From Diospyros lotus (lineage: Eukaryota; Streptophyta; Magnoliopsida; Ericales; Ebenaceae): a stretch of 64,000 nt of DNA. The stretch lies in contig NC_068350.1 of assembly GCF_014633365.1 (NCBI RefSeq), positions 32,169,119 to 32,233,118 of the forward strand, given 5' to 3'. The position numbers and the translations under genes were made by a program. The notes below the pieces were generated by a model. The model saw only the letters and a list, made by a program, of their open reading frames with translations, searched no databases and was not told the origin of the DNA. Below are positions 21,236 through 32,753 of this stretch, one piece after another (position 1 is the stretch's first letter; each line of letters starts with the position of its first letter).

Positions 21236-23013
21236 TGTAATACCCGAAGTTTTACTAGGCATTGTTGTTCAAAAAAAAAAATATTTTCTTGGAAATCGGA
21301 GGATGCATGTGAAGTTCCGAGGTAATCGTCGAGGAACGAATGAAGGGTTTTCCCAAAAATCATGGAAACTACCGCAAGGGGGCATCATCTTAAGGTATTT
21401 TGGAGAAGTTTAAGGAGTTATAGGGCTCAAGGGATATAAGTGCAAAGAAGTTTTGGGTTAAAGAGTTATTTGTAAGAAATTAAAAATATCTTGTGACTAG
21501 TTAGTTAAAGGAACCAACTAAGCTAACTTAGTTAGGAGACATAATCATGAGGAATCTTGAAAAACCCAATTAACATGTGGTGGCACATGTTTCAAAGGAC
21601 ACATGTTGCAATGGGGAGAAATGGCACGAATCACAAGGGACACGTGGCGCGATCCTACGAAAAGCAATGATTACAACCTTATCTAAGTAACACATGGCAA
21701 GTGACACATGGCACTCTTGGATTTGCCATAAATTCCTATAAATACCAAGGCCTTGGAAGGGAAAATCTCACCATTAATCAAGAGGAAAAGAGGAGGTGAG
21801 TTGAGAGGAGAAACTTTACCCAAAAATAGAGTGGTAAAACACTTCGTCGGAAAAATAGGACTACCACTATAAAAGGAGTTAAACAATGTCAAAACAGTAA
21901 GTTAATTCTAATTTCTTTCTGTATTTCGATAGATAATTGAATAAGGGTCGCGTGGGTTCAAACGGAAGTCAAATCGGAGTTTAGACAAGGGAAAACGGGC
22001 CAAAAAACCACAAGGCGTCAAAATGGGAGGGGCAGCGCGTGCAGTTCACGCGCCACCTGGCTACTGCGAGTGCAGCGAGTGGGGATCCTTCCCCCAGCAC
22101 TTGAGGGGCCCTCTTTGGCCCAAATTTTGTAGACATGGTCCTTAAATTTTTCCCTAGGACCCCATATAAAACTATTTTAGGTTTGAGTTTCAAAGTTATG
22201 TTATTTTTGCAGAAAAGCTTTCTCGAACCCTGTGAATAGTACCTTACCGCTTGCGAACCAGCAAGGTGAGTGCTTCTTGCATCTTTATGATACATACCAA
22301 ACATTTTATCTTCACATTGGTAATGGTGATTACTTGCATAAGCATGACTTTCCTTTAAACCAAGCATTTTCTCTTTCTTTGTCATGCATCACTTGGTGTG
22401 TGTGGCTAGCTGAAATCAGGATCTCATGTTAGACTGGTGAAAAGTCATGGAGATGTGAGAACATTATTGATCAGCGAGGGCGATTGCAACACCTCGGCGT
22501 TACTACTACACATGCAGTTTCATATCATTTTGCATATCTCATTTACATGCATGCTATCTCTTCTTATTGCGCTCACTTAGATATAACTATCTAACTTGGG
22601 TGTCTCATACCCCTGGAACATTCAACGTTCCAGGTGGGTTAGTCGTGACAGGTGCCTCGGAATCAAGCCAAAGGAAAGGAAAGGAAGTGGTTCTTGGATA
22701 GCTAGCTTCCTTACGTTTAAATTGCAAAGCGTTGTACTATGACTTTAGTGTGAGTTTTACTTGTTGTAAAAGGGAGCCTAAATGATCCCTAGATTTTCAA
22801 GTTGTATTATGGCTTTTCAGGTGGTTTTTGTGTTAAAAGCATATAGTGGAAGCCTTAAATACCTAACTTATGGTTTTTATAAAGCTTTCAGGTTCGATCC
22901 TTTGCTTCCGTTGGCAAAGGCTTCCATAAACGCCCTTTGATTACCATGTGGTTGCTAGCGTCATCATGCATCTTTGTATGTGTACCTTGGTAAAAGAAAA
23001 GTGGGGCGTTACA
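21236..23013 (+). mobile_element. Chromovirus 3' LTR
   Basis: TGTAATACCC to GGGGCGTTACA, 1778 bp, colinear with the 5' LTR; TATA box 21737-21744. Confidence 0.95.
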
Positions 23014-23018
23014 TCTGG
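23014..23018. repeat. Target-site duplication of the chromovirus, right copy
   Basis: TCTGG. With one copy removed the minus-strand LINE frame reads through from the KNYKAVGPD segment into KIPIEAWK. Confidence 0.9.
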
Positions 23019-23538
23019 TCCCACTGCCTTATAATTTTTCATCTTTTTTAATGCTTGCCTTATTTCATTTGTACTTATGCGTCGATAAAATGTATAGCTC
23101 ACGTTCCCTTCGGAGTTACTAAGATGTCCCAACCTAACTCTTGTGTCGCCACCATCATTGAATAATTTTGTGAAATACTCATTCCATCTCTCCTTAATCG
23201 CTCCCTCATTCACTAATACATTTTGATTTTCATCTTTTATGCATTTCACTTGATTTAAATCCCGTGTTTTTTTTTCTCTTGCTTTAGCTAATATATATAT
23301 ATATATCCATTTCTCCATCTTTTGTATCAATTCCTTTATATAGATTCTCATATGCTTTTAACCTTGCTTCACTAACAACTCTTTTTGTTGCCTTTTTTGC
23401 TTCTTTATAATTTTTTTGATTTTCTTCATTGTTGCATTGATATACAGCCTTATAGCAAGTTTTCTTATTTTTAATTTTCAATTGTATCTCTTCATTCCAC
23501 CACTAAGACTCCTTAAGGTTAAGGGCTCTACCATTTGT
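23019..23538 (-). mobile_element. RTE-type LINE, 5' part (truncated before endonuclease)
   Basis: Minus strand 23538 to 23019. A Trp-rich start of the linker lies near 23505 (WNEEIQ), then the lysine-rich linker (KNKKTCYKAVYQCNNEENQ, KEAKKATKRVVSEAR) and the region leading to the RT fingers (NEYFTKLFN, RQALKKMKNYKAVGPD). The TA-repeat near 23290 and a frame change split it. The endonuclease domain is missing, so the LINE was 5'-truncated on insertion: about 1.95 kb in total against roughly 3 kb or more for complete RTE elements. Confidence 0.85.
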
Positions 23539-23555
23539 ACCTGGGCACTTATTTA
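23539..23555. repeat. Target-site duplication of the LINE, right copy
   Basis: ACCTGGGCACTTATTTA, identical to 11969-11985; it proves that the two LINE parts belong together across the chromovirus. Confidence 0.9.
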
Positions 23556-23670
23556 TAGATTTATAATCATCTATGGATGAACACATGAAATCATATCCTG
23601 ATCAGAAGATGACTCATGAGGATATTCCTCCAGATGAGATAAATCTCAAATAAAATCGAATTTGATAACA
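23556..23670 (-). mobile_element. Copia 5' LTR, 5' part
   Basis: Continuation of 11777-11985 beyond the LINE. The likely outer end is GATAACA at 23670 (minus strand TGTTATC), pairing with the inner end GTAACA. The LINE target lies in the TATA region of this LTR. The outer end is a best guess. Confidence 0.45.
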
Positions 23671-23920
23671 TTGTAATCACAGTCAAATTCAAAGTCATAG
23701 TCATGGTCAAATTAGGAAATCCAATCACAAATAACCTATTGCTTCTTCTAGCCCACAACTACTTCTTCAAAGCATATTGACTCGCAGAGAGCTCTCTCCC
23801 AGACAACAATGTCTTCCTTTCTCAAGCTAGTGGTCATCTACCTATTTTGTGCCTTGCTCTAACTTGATTTGATCATTCCCACATTATAAATTTTAATTGT
23901 TTTATTTTGACAACAAGAAT
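23671..23920 (+). mobile_element. Tat/Athila-type LTR, 3' part
   Basis: U5-like sequence (TTGACTCGCAGAGAGC near 23789) running into a primer-site-like TTGGTGTCGTTTGTGGGA. Its left part is cut by the Copia LTR. Confidence 0.45.
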
Positions 23921-23938
23921 TTGGTGTCGTTTGTGGGA
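23921..23938 (+). promoter_or_regulatory. Primer-binding-site-like sequence of a Tat/Athila element
   Basis: TTGGTGTCGTTTGTGGGA resembles the TTTGGCGCCGTTG..GGGGA-type junction seen after Tat/Athila LTRs, with two C-to-T changes. Confidence 0.5.
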
Positions 23939-24340
23939 AGAGACAAAAGGCCAAATTTGATGGCCATAACTAGGTCCACCTTTGCCAAATATAAGAATCC
24001 ACATATAACTAAAGCCCTCGAGGCAGGTGTAAGTTCTTTTGGAGAACAACACTAATCACTTTCTCTAGGATAATGTTCATCTGATTGAATACGAAGTCCT
24101 TCTGGACGCGAACTTTTTTCAGGACAATGTTCATTCAACCAAATGTGAAGTCCTCCCATACTTCTCTAGGACAAAGATCAATGGAGCCTTTTAACAACCA
24201 ATAGTATTCATGGGAACAAGGCTAATGAGTTGATTTGACATCTTGTCATTCTCCCAGACAACTACCCATCCCAATTGAGGTCCAAGATATGAACTCTCTT
24301 GTGCATCCTACAACCCCCAAGAGGAATCTTCAAGTGATGA
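23939..24340 (+). mobile_element. Short internal fragment of the Tat/Athila element
   Basis: Follows the primer site; no ORF of length. It contains a repeated block (TCTAGGATAATGTTCATC near 24064 and TCAGGACAATGTTCATTC near 24119). It ends where AT-rich unrelated sequence begins. Confidence 0.35.
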
Positions 24341-24778
24341 TTGTTAATAGACAAATTAGCAAGTATGCAAAATTGTTCAAATAATAAAATAGTGAATAAG
24401 ATATCGTTTTTACCAAAATTATGTTAACCCTATTATTATTTAAATTATTCAGAAAAATTATAACCAAATTAAAGCTTAAAAAATAAAAATAATTAATTTA
24501 CTTTCAATGAATCAAAGAATAACAAGAAAAATCAATATTAAATTAAACACTAGGGTATTTTGAATTCACTTAAATCAATTCTATTTAATTTATTTGATTG
24601 ACAATCTAATTTTAATTATCTATGCAATAGTTGAAAACCCTAAAATAATTCATGTTCTTTTCTAAGTCATACCAAATATATTGACCAATATTTATTATCT
24701 ATAATAAACATTAACTAATTCATTAAGATGATAAATGATTATTCAATTTAGTTCCACACATGTCAAGTCTTTACTTCA
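24341..24778. other. AT-rich stretch without recognisable gene
   Basis: No ORF and no transposon end that I could support. Probably degraded repeat DNA; a similar AT-rich stretch resumes after the LTR at 25311-25737. Confidence 0.4.
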
Positions 24779-25310
24779 TGTTGTGTCATAAGCAAAGGTC
24801 CATTAAAAGCCCAAGAGTTCAAAATTTCTTCTTGGGCTAAAAGGTGTAAATTTCCTGTACGTGGGACTGGGGGTCCCACACAAACGTGTAAACTAGATAA
24901 CTCTGACATTCAAAAATTTTTTCAAGAAGATAATCAATTATCCATAAAGAATTCTAATTCTAAAAGGATTAATTAATATGAGCATCATCCCTAAGAAATT
25001 TCATCCCCAAAAAGAGCAAGATAAACGCCATCCATAAGAGATAGACACCATCTACAACAATCTTAGTTTCAGACTAGGACTAATTAAGATAAGCATTATC
25101 TACGATAATCCTAATCTTGGATTATTAAAGATTATTCCATATTCCTCTATAAATAAGCAGACACTCATTCCTGAAAAGGGACGACGTCTCTAATACTGAT
25201 TGCAACACTGCATTCATTATTTTCAATATTTGATTTAAGCATCGAAGTGCTTGCATAAGGACCTCCCCACGCCCTATGATTGTTTTCTTATTTTTGCAGA
25301 TTCATGCAGT
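24779..25310 (+). mobile_element. Ty3/Tat-like LTR (TGTTGTGTCAT family)
   Basis: Starts TGTTGTGTCATAAGCAAA, carries a TATA box at 25148-25155 (CTCTATAAATAAGC) and a tail CATCGAAGTGCTTGCATAAGGACCTCC typical of Tat/Athila U5. The same family begins at 57621 (TATA 57948) and 63765. The right end is approximate. Confidence 0.5.
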
Positions 25311-25737
25311 TTAACGATGACGTACCCAATCAAATAAATTCATTGTTGTATCCATGCAATAACACTTCCATTCCAACTATTTTTTTTTTTATGGAGTTTC
25401 TTACCTAGATCAAATCATGAAACTCTCCTTCCAATCTCATTTCATGATAATAAATCAATTAAATACTGATCAAATATTTAAAATTTTTAAGAATAATAAG
25501 AAACTCTTTGCATGAATAAAAAAAAATCACTTCAAATAAATATAAATTGTCAATGATTCAAGATTCATCAAAAACCCTACTAAATAAAATTAGTTCTATT
25601 GAGAAATTTTTATTTTGATTTATGGAGAAAATAATCTATTTTCAGTAAAATTTGCTTTATTAATGATTTCCAAAACATTTTATATACCTTTCTTAGCAAA
25701 AATATATTTTGTATAAGTTAAACTTGATTGATCAAGG
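25311..25737. other. AT-rich stretch without recognisable gene
   Basis: Low-complexity A/T runs; nothing else supported. Confidence 0.35.
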
Positions 25738-28464
25738 TGTTTTGTAGTTTATGAAAATATTTTTCTTAAATGGGAGAACTTCAGACTCTCATACATACAT
25801 ATATTCTTCAAAACAACCAAGTACTTTTATCCAAGCGTGATGAAAAGCCTTTAAGAAAATATTTTTGAAGATCGGCTTAGTATAAAAACCCTTTTTGCTC
25901 ATCTAAGTATATGTATTTTTGAAGTTTTTTAAGGAAAAGTATTCAAAAATTTTGTTAAAGATTCTACACCTGCTTTCAACCTAAAAATAGTTTTTCAGTC
26001 AATCGAGTATGGCTTAGTTTATTTTTCATGTTAATCGGATATTGGTGTATTTCAATTGAGTATCATAAAAACCTACTCGATTATGTTCTTATAAAGTTAT
26101 GCTTGTTAAAGCTATAATTGAGTATGGTATTTTGTATAATCAAGTATAGATCTTTCACACTTGAAGTAAACTTTTTGAAAAATAGAGTATCTCTATAGTT
26201 ATAAAATCTGAACATATTTTTAGTCGAGTAATGCTCAATGTGTCTTTCAAAACAATCGACTATATGCTTTAGCAAAATCTCTTTTCAATCGACTATTAAG
26301 GTTCCTTACTTGAGTATTTTATGTAAACTCTTTGTTTTTCTAAAATCAATCGAGTAAGGATTATTTTTAAGTCAAGTATCTTTTCGGGTATCAAAATTCC
26401 AAGCATCTCTTTAGTCATGTATATATTTGTCTTAATCGACTAAAAGTATTTTTCTCAATCGAGTGTTTATATATATTATTTGAGTAAAGATTGAATGAAA
26501 TTTGGCTAAGTCTTTGTACTTAACATTAATCGAGTATTAGTTATCTGTACTCGAGTATATGCTTGTGTTAGTCAAGTAAGCTTAGTCTGGTAGTCGAGTG
26601 CTTAATGCAAAGTCATTATGGCTTCTGAGTCAGTCGAGTAATGACTTGGTCATACTCGAGTGAGGCTTTTATGTAATAGATTATATGAGTATGCAATCGA
26701 GTATGCTCGTATATTAGTCTAGTATCTCTAGGAGTTAGTCAAGTAACAAGCATCTGATTTCAAATTTTATAACCGTTACTCAAAAAATAAAAAGAGGAGA
26801 GTTCGACTATTAGAGCTTTATTTCTTTATCCTATGAAGTCGAATCTTGATCTCTTATATAATAATGATAAAAAAAATAAATATGCATGGTGTGCTAAACG
26901 ATTTATTCATATATTATGCATATGATTTTACCAAATTTGACCATTATTGGTCAAATCAAAAAAAAATTGAGAGTGTGTGCAGGTTTCAATGCTCAATCCA
27001 AAGTCTCAAACTTCTATAAAAGACCAAGTGCAACAAGAGATGAAGTTGTTGTTCAGGGATAATCCCAAACTGCTAAAAAGAAATGGCTTAATGACATGGC
27101 TGCAATTGAAAGATATTACGGCTACTGTTCAAGCAACAAATAGCCAACCTACACATCGCAACCCTAATTCTTTTCGGGCTAATAGCTCAATGTTTGAGTG
27201 ATAGTTCTTCATATTCATCCTTCTCCACTCTAAGCAATTATCTGGTGAGATTTTATGTATATCTTTCTAAACCAGATATTAAATTGAGAGAGTTAAGTGT
27301 TTCATTCATTCATTCTTGTAACTCCCTTTTGTTCAAGAGAATTTTTGATATCATTGTAACATCTTATATGTTTCTCTTAAGTTATTCTTTCACAATTCTT
27401 TGTGAAACCCTTGTAAGAGGTTATGCATGCATCTTTGAAAAGCAATGTCTTGGTTGCGGTTGAGCCAAGTGTGAAAAAACCTCATGTAAAGGTTACAACT
27501 GCTCTTGTAAAAGCTGAGATTCCTACTTAGTTCATGAAAAGTGAAGGTTACTACTTAGCCTGTAAAACTTGGGATTCCTACTTAGCCCGTAAAAGTGGAT
27601 GTTATAGTTCAACCTGTAAAAACTAATATTCTCAGTAGATGTTCTCAAATCCTTAGTAAGGAGCTAAGATAGTGGACTAGATAGTAGGCCGAACCACTCA
27701 AAAATTGTTGTGTTCATGTTGCTTGTTTTTATTTCTTTTATACCATTATTTTTCATCTGTCATGCAAATATTGTCATATATATATATTTATAGCTCATAG
27801 CATAATCTTTTCAAATATCATTCAAATGCTTTCTTGTTTAGAATCATCTTAAAAATAATATTCTTTCACATCTTCATAACTGTTTCTCTTATTCATTCCT
27901 TTAAATTTTGCATTTCATTGTTTCATAAACATTTTATGTTTAGAACAAGTCTTCATTTGACTTTACATAAAAAATTTCTTTTTATTCCTTGCAATGTATT
28001 CTCCTTTTTGTTTCAACTATCATTAAGCATCATTGTTTCAATTTACATAGCTTGCACAAAAGTTTTTCATATATCAATTTTTTCATTGCAAATGTAAAAG
28101 CTTTTCAAAACTATCTAGGTACACACTTATTTTCCAAATGCTCAAGTTAGCTTCATATGCTTTAAACTACTACTTCTTTATGCAAATAGTTTCTTGAATT
28201 TATTTCTTAAATGCATACATCCTCATATCAATATTTTCTCTATATATCAAATCATTAATGTTTCTCAAAATAACCTTTATGAAAAACCTTTATGATGCAC
28301 ATATACTTGTATATATTATCCACTGCAACATTTGTTTTTAATTTAAGAAAAATATTTTATCAAATAACTTTACTGTATCATATTCTTAAAATATTTTCAT
28401 TATTTGAGGAAATTGTCAAACTATCCAATTCACCCTCTCTTGGGTGTTCTTTGAAATTTATAGC
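25738..28464 (+). mobile_element. Copia (Sirevirus-like) LTR with TCGAGTA motifs
   Basis: The start TGTTTTGTAGTTTATG resembles the TGTTTGCTAAGTTTATATG start at 5266. The 3' part has the GAGCTAAGATAGTGGACTAG...GAACCACT block near 27662-27700 and CCAATTCACCCTCTCTTGGG near 28428. Both ends are approximate and no duplication was confirmed. Small frames inside (for example 26977-27201) show no known domain. A motif cluster fills 26000-26760. Confidence 0.5.
26000..26760. repeat. Cluster of about two dozen degenerate TCGAGTA motifs
   Basis: Variants TCGAGTA, TCGACTA, TCAAGTA and TTGAGTA recur every 20-50 bp, several as the full palindrome ACTCGAGT (for example near 26549 and 26657). Confidence 0.85.
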
Positions 28465-31104
28465 AGATTTAACGAAACCCATAAAAAATAAATAAAAATT
28501 AATTCCCCTCTTCCCAGATCTAAAATAAGATTTGTTTCCTTAAGAACCCAAATTTGTTCCTAGATCTGGCTGCTCCACTTCTTTTTGCTCAGTTGTTGTT
28601 GTTGCCTAGCCTTGCACCTCCTTGGTTGGCTGATGCCTTGCTTGCGGCTGCGTCACTGCTGCACTGCTACTGTTGCTTTGCTGTTGCAGCTTGCTTCCAC
28701 TTCTGTCTTTTACTGTGCTTAGTTGGGTGTGTATATGCGTGAGAAATATGTATTATGATATACCAAATTGTGTGGGGAATATGTGTAAGTCATTTGTATT
28801 GTGTTAGAAATGTGTATATGGGATTGAGGGGTGGCAAATTGAGGTAGTAAGCAGTAGAGTGAGAGGATGAGGTTGCAGGTTGTTAACATTTGGGAAAGGT
28901 CGTCGACTATTGCTTTCGATGGGTGGGAGGAAAGTTGTTGACCGTTTGAGGCAATTTGAGGGTGTTTGAGAGAGAAGCCATCGATCGATGGAGATGAGCG
29001 GGGAGGCCTCTGGTTGTTGACAAATGCCTTCGGGTTGTCGACTATTTTTTGTTGGGGCTCGATTTTCCAGGCCATCTAGTGTTTAAAAGGAAAGGGAAAA
29101 GTTGGTAGAAGCTTGGAGAAGCAAAGGGAAACTAAGAGGTGGTGAGGATTTTCCTCTATTTTTCTTTTTCTTCTTCTCATTTCCTTCTTTCTTCTTCATT
29201 CTCTTTTCTTATTCTCTCATTCTTCTTGGTGTATTTTTTGGTTTTGGAGTTTCTAGATAAAGGGGAGCAGGTCCCAGCAAGTTATTTCTCCTCTTTGGTT
29301 CGACCATTTAACATCTCCAAAGGCAAACTCTTTTCCCTTTTTTTCTTTAAGAAGAAAAGTTCTTATACTTGGGTTGTGCCTTCATAGCAAGATCTTTATA
29401 TGTTTTCCCATTTTTTAAGCAAGATTCTTATATTATACCTCTTAGTGGCTGCAAGTCCATTTTCTTTCGTGATTGTCGATACAAGTTCTTATTTCTACTT
29501 CTTGTTTTAATCCTATGGCATTCCTATTCTTGAGATTTGATGCAAAAGAATCCTCGTTTTGGCATAAGGGGCTTGTGTTTGTTGGTTATGCGAAAAGTTT
29601 GTAAATCTCTTGTGTTTCTTTTTGTTTCATGTTACACTCCCTTTGAGCCTCAAATAGGGTCTCGTGTCACCCTATATTTCCTTGGGAATGATGTTGAACC
29701 CTTTATGGGATTAATATCAATAGGTAGAGCGGTTTTGAGTTGTGTTGGGTCTCTTATATATGTGGTAAAGTGATGGGAATGCATTGATTGTTGACCGTTT
29801 ATCCCTACCTATCGACTATTTTTGGCTTTTGGCCTTATCTGTCAGTCGTTGGTGTCATGGCTACCAACCACTAGATGTATGGGCGCTAGCTGTCAACCGT
29901 TGTGACAAGTCTGTCAACTGATATTGAGTCTTTAGCTTTAACTATCGATTATTAAGGTTATCTGTCGATGGTATTTGCTAACCCGCTGCTAAATATCTTA
30001 GTTAGAAATTGGGGGTTTGTACTAACTATTGTGGATAGTTGTCATGAGTTTATGAGGTCTAGCCGAGGGTTAACTTGTGAATGAACTGATTGTGGCTAAT
30101 TATGCCTGGAATCCCGACTGGGTATTCAAAGATAAGAATGTCATTCAAAAATATACAAACATTTGCATATACATGGTGGTGTGAGTAACATGAGTCCATG
30201 CATGACATTATATAAATTATATATGTTATCAATTGAGTTGTGTATACATGATGAATATGTTCCGGCACTTATTATTTGTGTTGGGCTAAGACCACATTGA
30301 GGGAAAAAAAGATATCCATATGAGCAGTGGGTGATGTGTGAAGGTACTGCAACCGAACTACTGTAGGTAACAACCTAGCAGGGTAGGCGTGTACTACATA
30401 GGAACCAAGACTCCACAGTAAGATTGAGATGATTTATTTACATATGTGATTTGATATGTATTTGGGGGCTTGATGCCATTTGTGATATTTGTGAGGCCTA
30501 AGAGCCGTATTTATGATTTGATCATATTGATATTATGTGAGCCTGAGGACTATTTGTATATTGTTGAGCATGAGCATGTGTTTTACATGATATGGAACAT
30601 AACATGGGGCATTTGACATAAAGCATAATGGTTATGTGTATGATAATGTGTAACATGGCGTGCGGACGTAGGTTGGGAACCTTGTTATGGCTATGTTGAT
30701 ATACATGTGTACTTCATTTTGTCTCCATCTCTTGTCATTATGCCACATTTATTTCTATTATGCTTACTGAGTCTTATGGCTCACTTTGTTTTAATATCAT
30801 TCTAGGTTTGGGAGATGATGTTTGAGGATCCTATGGCTTCTTTTGTTCTTTGGGTAGGTATGTGTGTACGAGGCAATCCTAATCGAAAAGATCTTTGGGA
30901 GTGAGTTGTGAACAGGGGCTCAGACATTATGTTTTGTTAGATTTGAATGATTGATGCTTGTTATGTAAGGAAAAGCCCCTGAAATGTGTATTTATAATTA
31001 TTTTACTTCTGCTGTTGTAAGTAGTCAGGAAAGATTTTAGCCCCTTACATTTGAGATATCTTAGTTTGTATAAAAAGAAAATGAGGATAATTTCAGGCAT
31101 TACA
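28465..31104 (+). mobile_element. Ty3-like LTR region, right end at 31104
   Basis: The right end TTTCAGGCATTACA and the upstream blocks (CTACTGTAGGTAACAACCTAGCAGGG near 30359; GAGGCAATCCTAATCG near 30869) look like a plant Ty3 LTR 3' half. The left limit is unknown; 28465-28760 may belong to another repeat. It contains scattered GTCGACTAT/GTCAACCGTT motifs at 28897-29950. ORFs here are short and show no domain. Confidence 0.45.
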
Positions 31105-31601
31105 GGCATACCGAGACCCTTAGGAAGAGTGCCTTCTACCATTTTGCCCGAAGAAAATAAAGATTTAAATATATATATATATACATATATATAGTCACAT
31201 CTGTAACCAACAACTTGGTCTAGTACATTATTATCCAAGTTTAATTTAACTCAATGCTTAATCCAATTTGTTAATTTTTTCTTTTGAGATCTTCCAAGTT
31301 ATCTTTGGACCCATAAAAATGAAATATAGGCATTTTTTCCCTTTATAAGCCTAATTTCACATATTTTCTAGACTCAAGCTATTTCTCAAATTTAATAAAT
31401 TATTTTCAAGGAATAGATAAAATTATAGGTCATTACTATCATGCGTAAGGGAGTTGTTATACTAGTCGCTCCACCTCTACCTTTCTATCTAGCAAAAAGA
31501 AAAAGTAATTAACATTATAAATCAATTTTTATCACCATTCAATTAAGTTTTAGGCATGGACAATGAATAAAACATCATCAAGATTGGGTAGATGTTCTTG
31601 T
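31105..31601. other. No gene recognised; TA microsatellite
   Basis: AT-rich, with a TATATATA stretch at about 31171-31194. No transposon limits seen. Confidence 0.4.
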
Positions 31602-31782
31602 TGTTAGGTTTGCACAAGTATGGCACCACACACCCAAAAGAGGGGTAAATTGGGTATTTAAGATTTTTGAAGATTTGTTAGAGATTTTCAAAGATAGATG
31701 CAAAAACAGTAAAATACAAGTGAAGAGGCAATCAAAATATTACTAGAGACATAAGAATTTAGAGTGGTTTGACTAAACCTAG
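31602..31782 (-). mobile_element. 3' end fragment of a Sirevirus-like LTR
   Basis: On the minus strand the end reads ...TTTACCCCTCTTTTGGGTGTG...AACCTAACA, the same tail type as the other Copia LTRs. Cut at 31783 by the next LTR. Confidence 0.5.
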
Positions 31783-32146
31783 TGTTGGCCAGAAAAATAT
31801 CCAAGAGGGGGTAAATTAGGTTTTTAGAAAATTAGTAATTTTGCCTCTTGTTGAAAACTCTTAATTTTTGTGATCTTAATAAAACGTAATTGAGCAAGTA
31901 TATGAAAATTTAAATCAATTAACCACAATGAACAAGAGAATTTTATAGAGGTTCAGCTCTTTAAAAAGACTAATCCTCTCTCTCAAGACTAAGCTTGAGA
32001 TTCCACTAGGGAGAATCAACACTAGCTTTTAATTGGAGCTAAAACCAATATAGAAACCCTTAGCTAAACAAGAACCACTAGTACACTATTAGCTAAACAA
32101 GAACCACTAGTACACTATTACAACTAAAGACAAATCAAACAAGTCA
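31783..32146 (-). mobile_element. Truncated relative of the solo LTR 7612-8716
   Basis: The minus strand ends CTTGGATATTTTTCTGGCCAACA, matching the tail of the 7612-8716 LTR. Homology continues through the blocks GAGAATCAACACTAGC and GAGGATTAGTC... and stops at about 32146. Confidence 0.6.
32062..32119. repeat. 29-bp perfect tandem duplication
   Basis: Two copies of a unit beginning AGCTAAACAAGAACC, 32062-32090 and 32091-32119, identical to each other. Confidence 0.9.
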
Positions 32147-32736
32147 CCAGCAATTTGAGGATTCCACAAGCAGCACACTTCCAACACTTGAACTTCCCCA
32201 CAAGGGTTCACATGTACTCAATTGAAACACTGTTTCCACTCGGTCCAGATAACTCACCACGGGCTCATCCTCCCGTTGCCTTCCTCCACGTACCAAGAGT
32301 AGCTCTTCCTCCCAGCGATGCCAAAGAAAATCTAGTTCCCCAAGACTTGGGTTTAGCATCCACCATCTTGATTCTCCAAAATCCATTCTAAGAGGTTCCA
32401 AAATCTGCACGTAAGGTCAAGTGTCAAATCCCCTACCAATGTAGACCATTTCTCCTCAAGCACCATAATCAAAACACATACACCTCATTATTAATACCCT
32501 TCTAGACATTCCTATGGGATGACAAGAATACTTACATATATTTATCTATATATAAGGGGGTGTTCTAACCTTAACCTCGAGTCAGTGGCTTCTTGCCACG
32601 AGCACCCTTTTTTTCTCATTCCTAGCCATTTTTTGGACATCATTCTATTACATTTCTAAGTTTTGGACTACTAGACATAATCCTAACTCTACCCATCACT
32701 CCTAGGTGTACAAAGACTCTATTTACTCCTAACTTA
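32147..32736 (-). mobile_element. Internal 5' fragment of a minus-strand LTR element
   Basis: Lies next to the primer site of the LTR at 32754. A minus-strand frame 32410-32144 (RHRWEEELLLVRGG-like, then SYLDRVETVFQ) may be a gag remnant, but I could not assign it to a family. Confidence 0.3.
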
Positions 32737-32737
32737 T

Positions 32738-32751
32738 GCTCTGATACCAAA
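32738..32751 (-). promoter_or_regulatory. Primer-binding site, initiator-Met tRNA
   Basis: Plus strand GCTCTGATACCAAA; minus strand TTTGGTATCAGAGC, a full match to the plant iMet site, two bases from the LTR end. Confidence 0.85.
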
Positions 32752-32753
32752 AT

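Larger units (their letters stand above)
13418..23013 (+). mobile_element. Full-length Ty3 chromovirus (Tekay/Del-like), 9.6 kb
   Basis: Order: 5' LTR, initiator-Met PBS, a small ORF, spacer, gag, pol (protease, RT, RNase H, integrase, chromodomain), PPT, 3' LTR, with a perfect 5-bp duplication. RT before integrase and a C-terminal chromodomain define a chromovirus; LTRs of about 1.78 kb fit the Tekay/Del group. It is inserted in the conserved pre-catalytic part of the LINE reverse transcriptase. In the first 160 bp the LTRs differ by seven substitutions and one indel, mostly transitions, so the insertion is not very recent. Gag and pol are inactivated by several lesions. Confidence 0.95.

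Noticed and set aside
26977..27201. 74-codon frame in the TCGAGTA LTR
   Set aside because: No homologous frame in the other LTRs of this type and no known domain.
28554..28742. Leu/Ala-rich 62-codon frame resembling a membrane peptide
   Set aside because: Short, inside LTR-like repeat DNA, composition driven by TTG/GCT repeats.
31105..31150. Similarity of GGAAGAGTGCCTTCTACC to the 22-bp repeat at 41972
   Set aside because: Only a short match; not enough to call homology.
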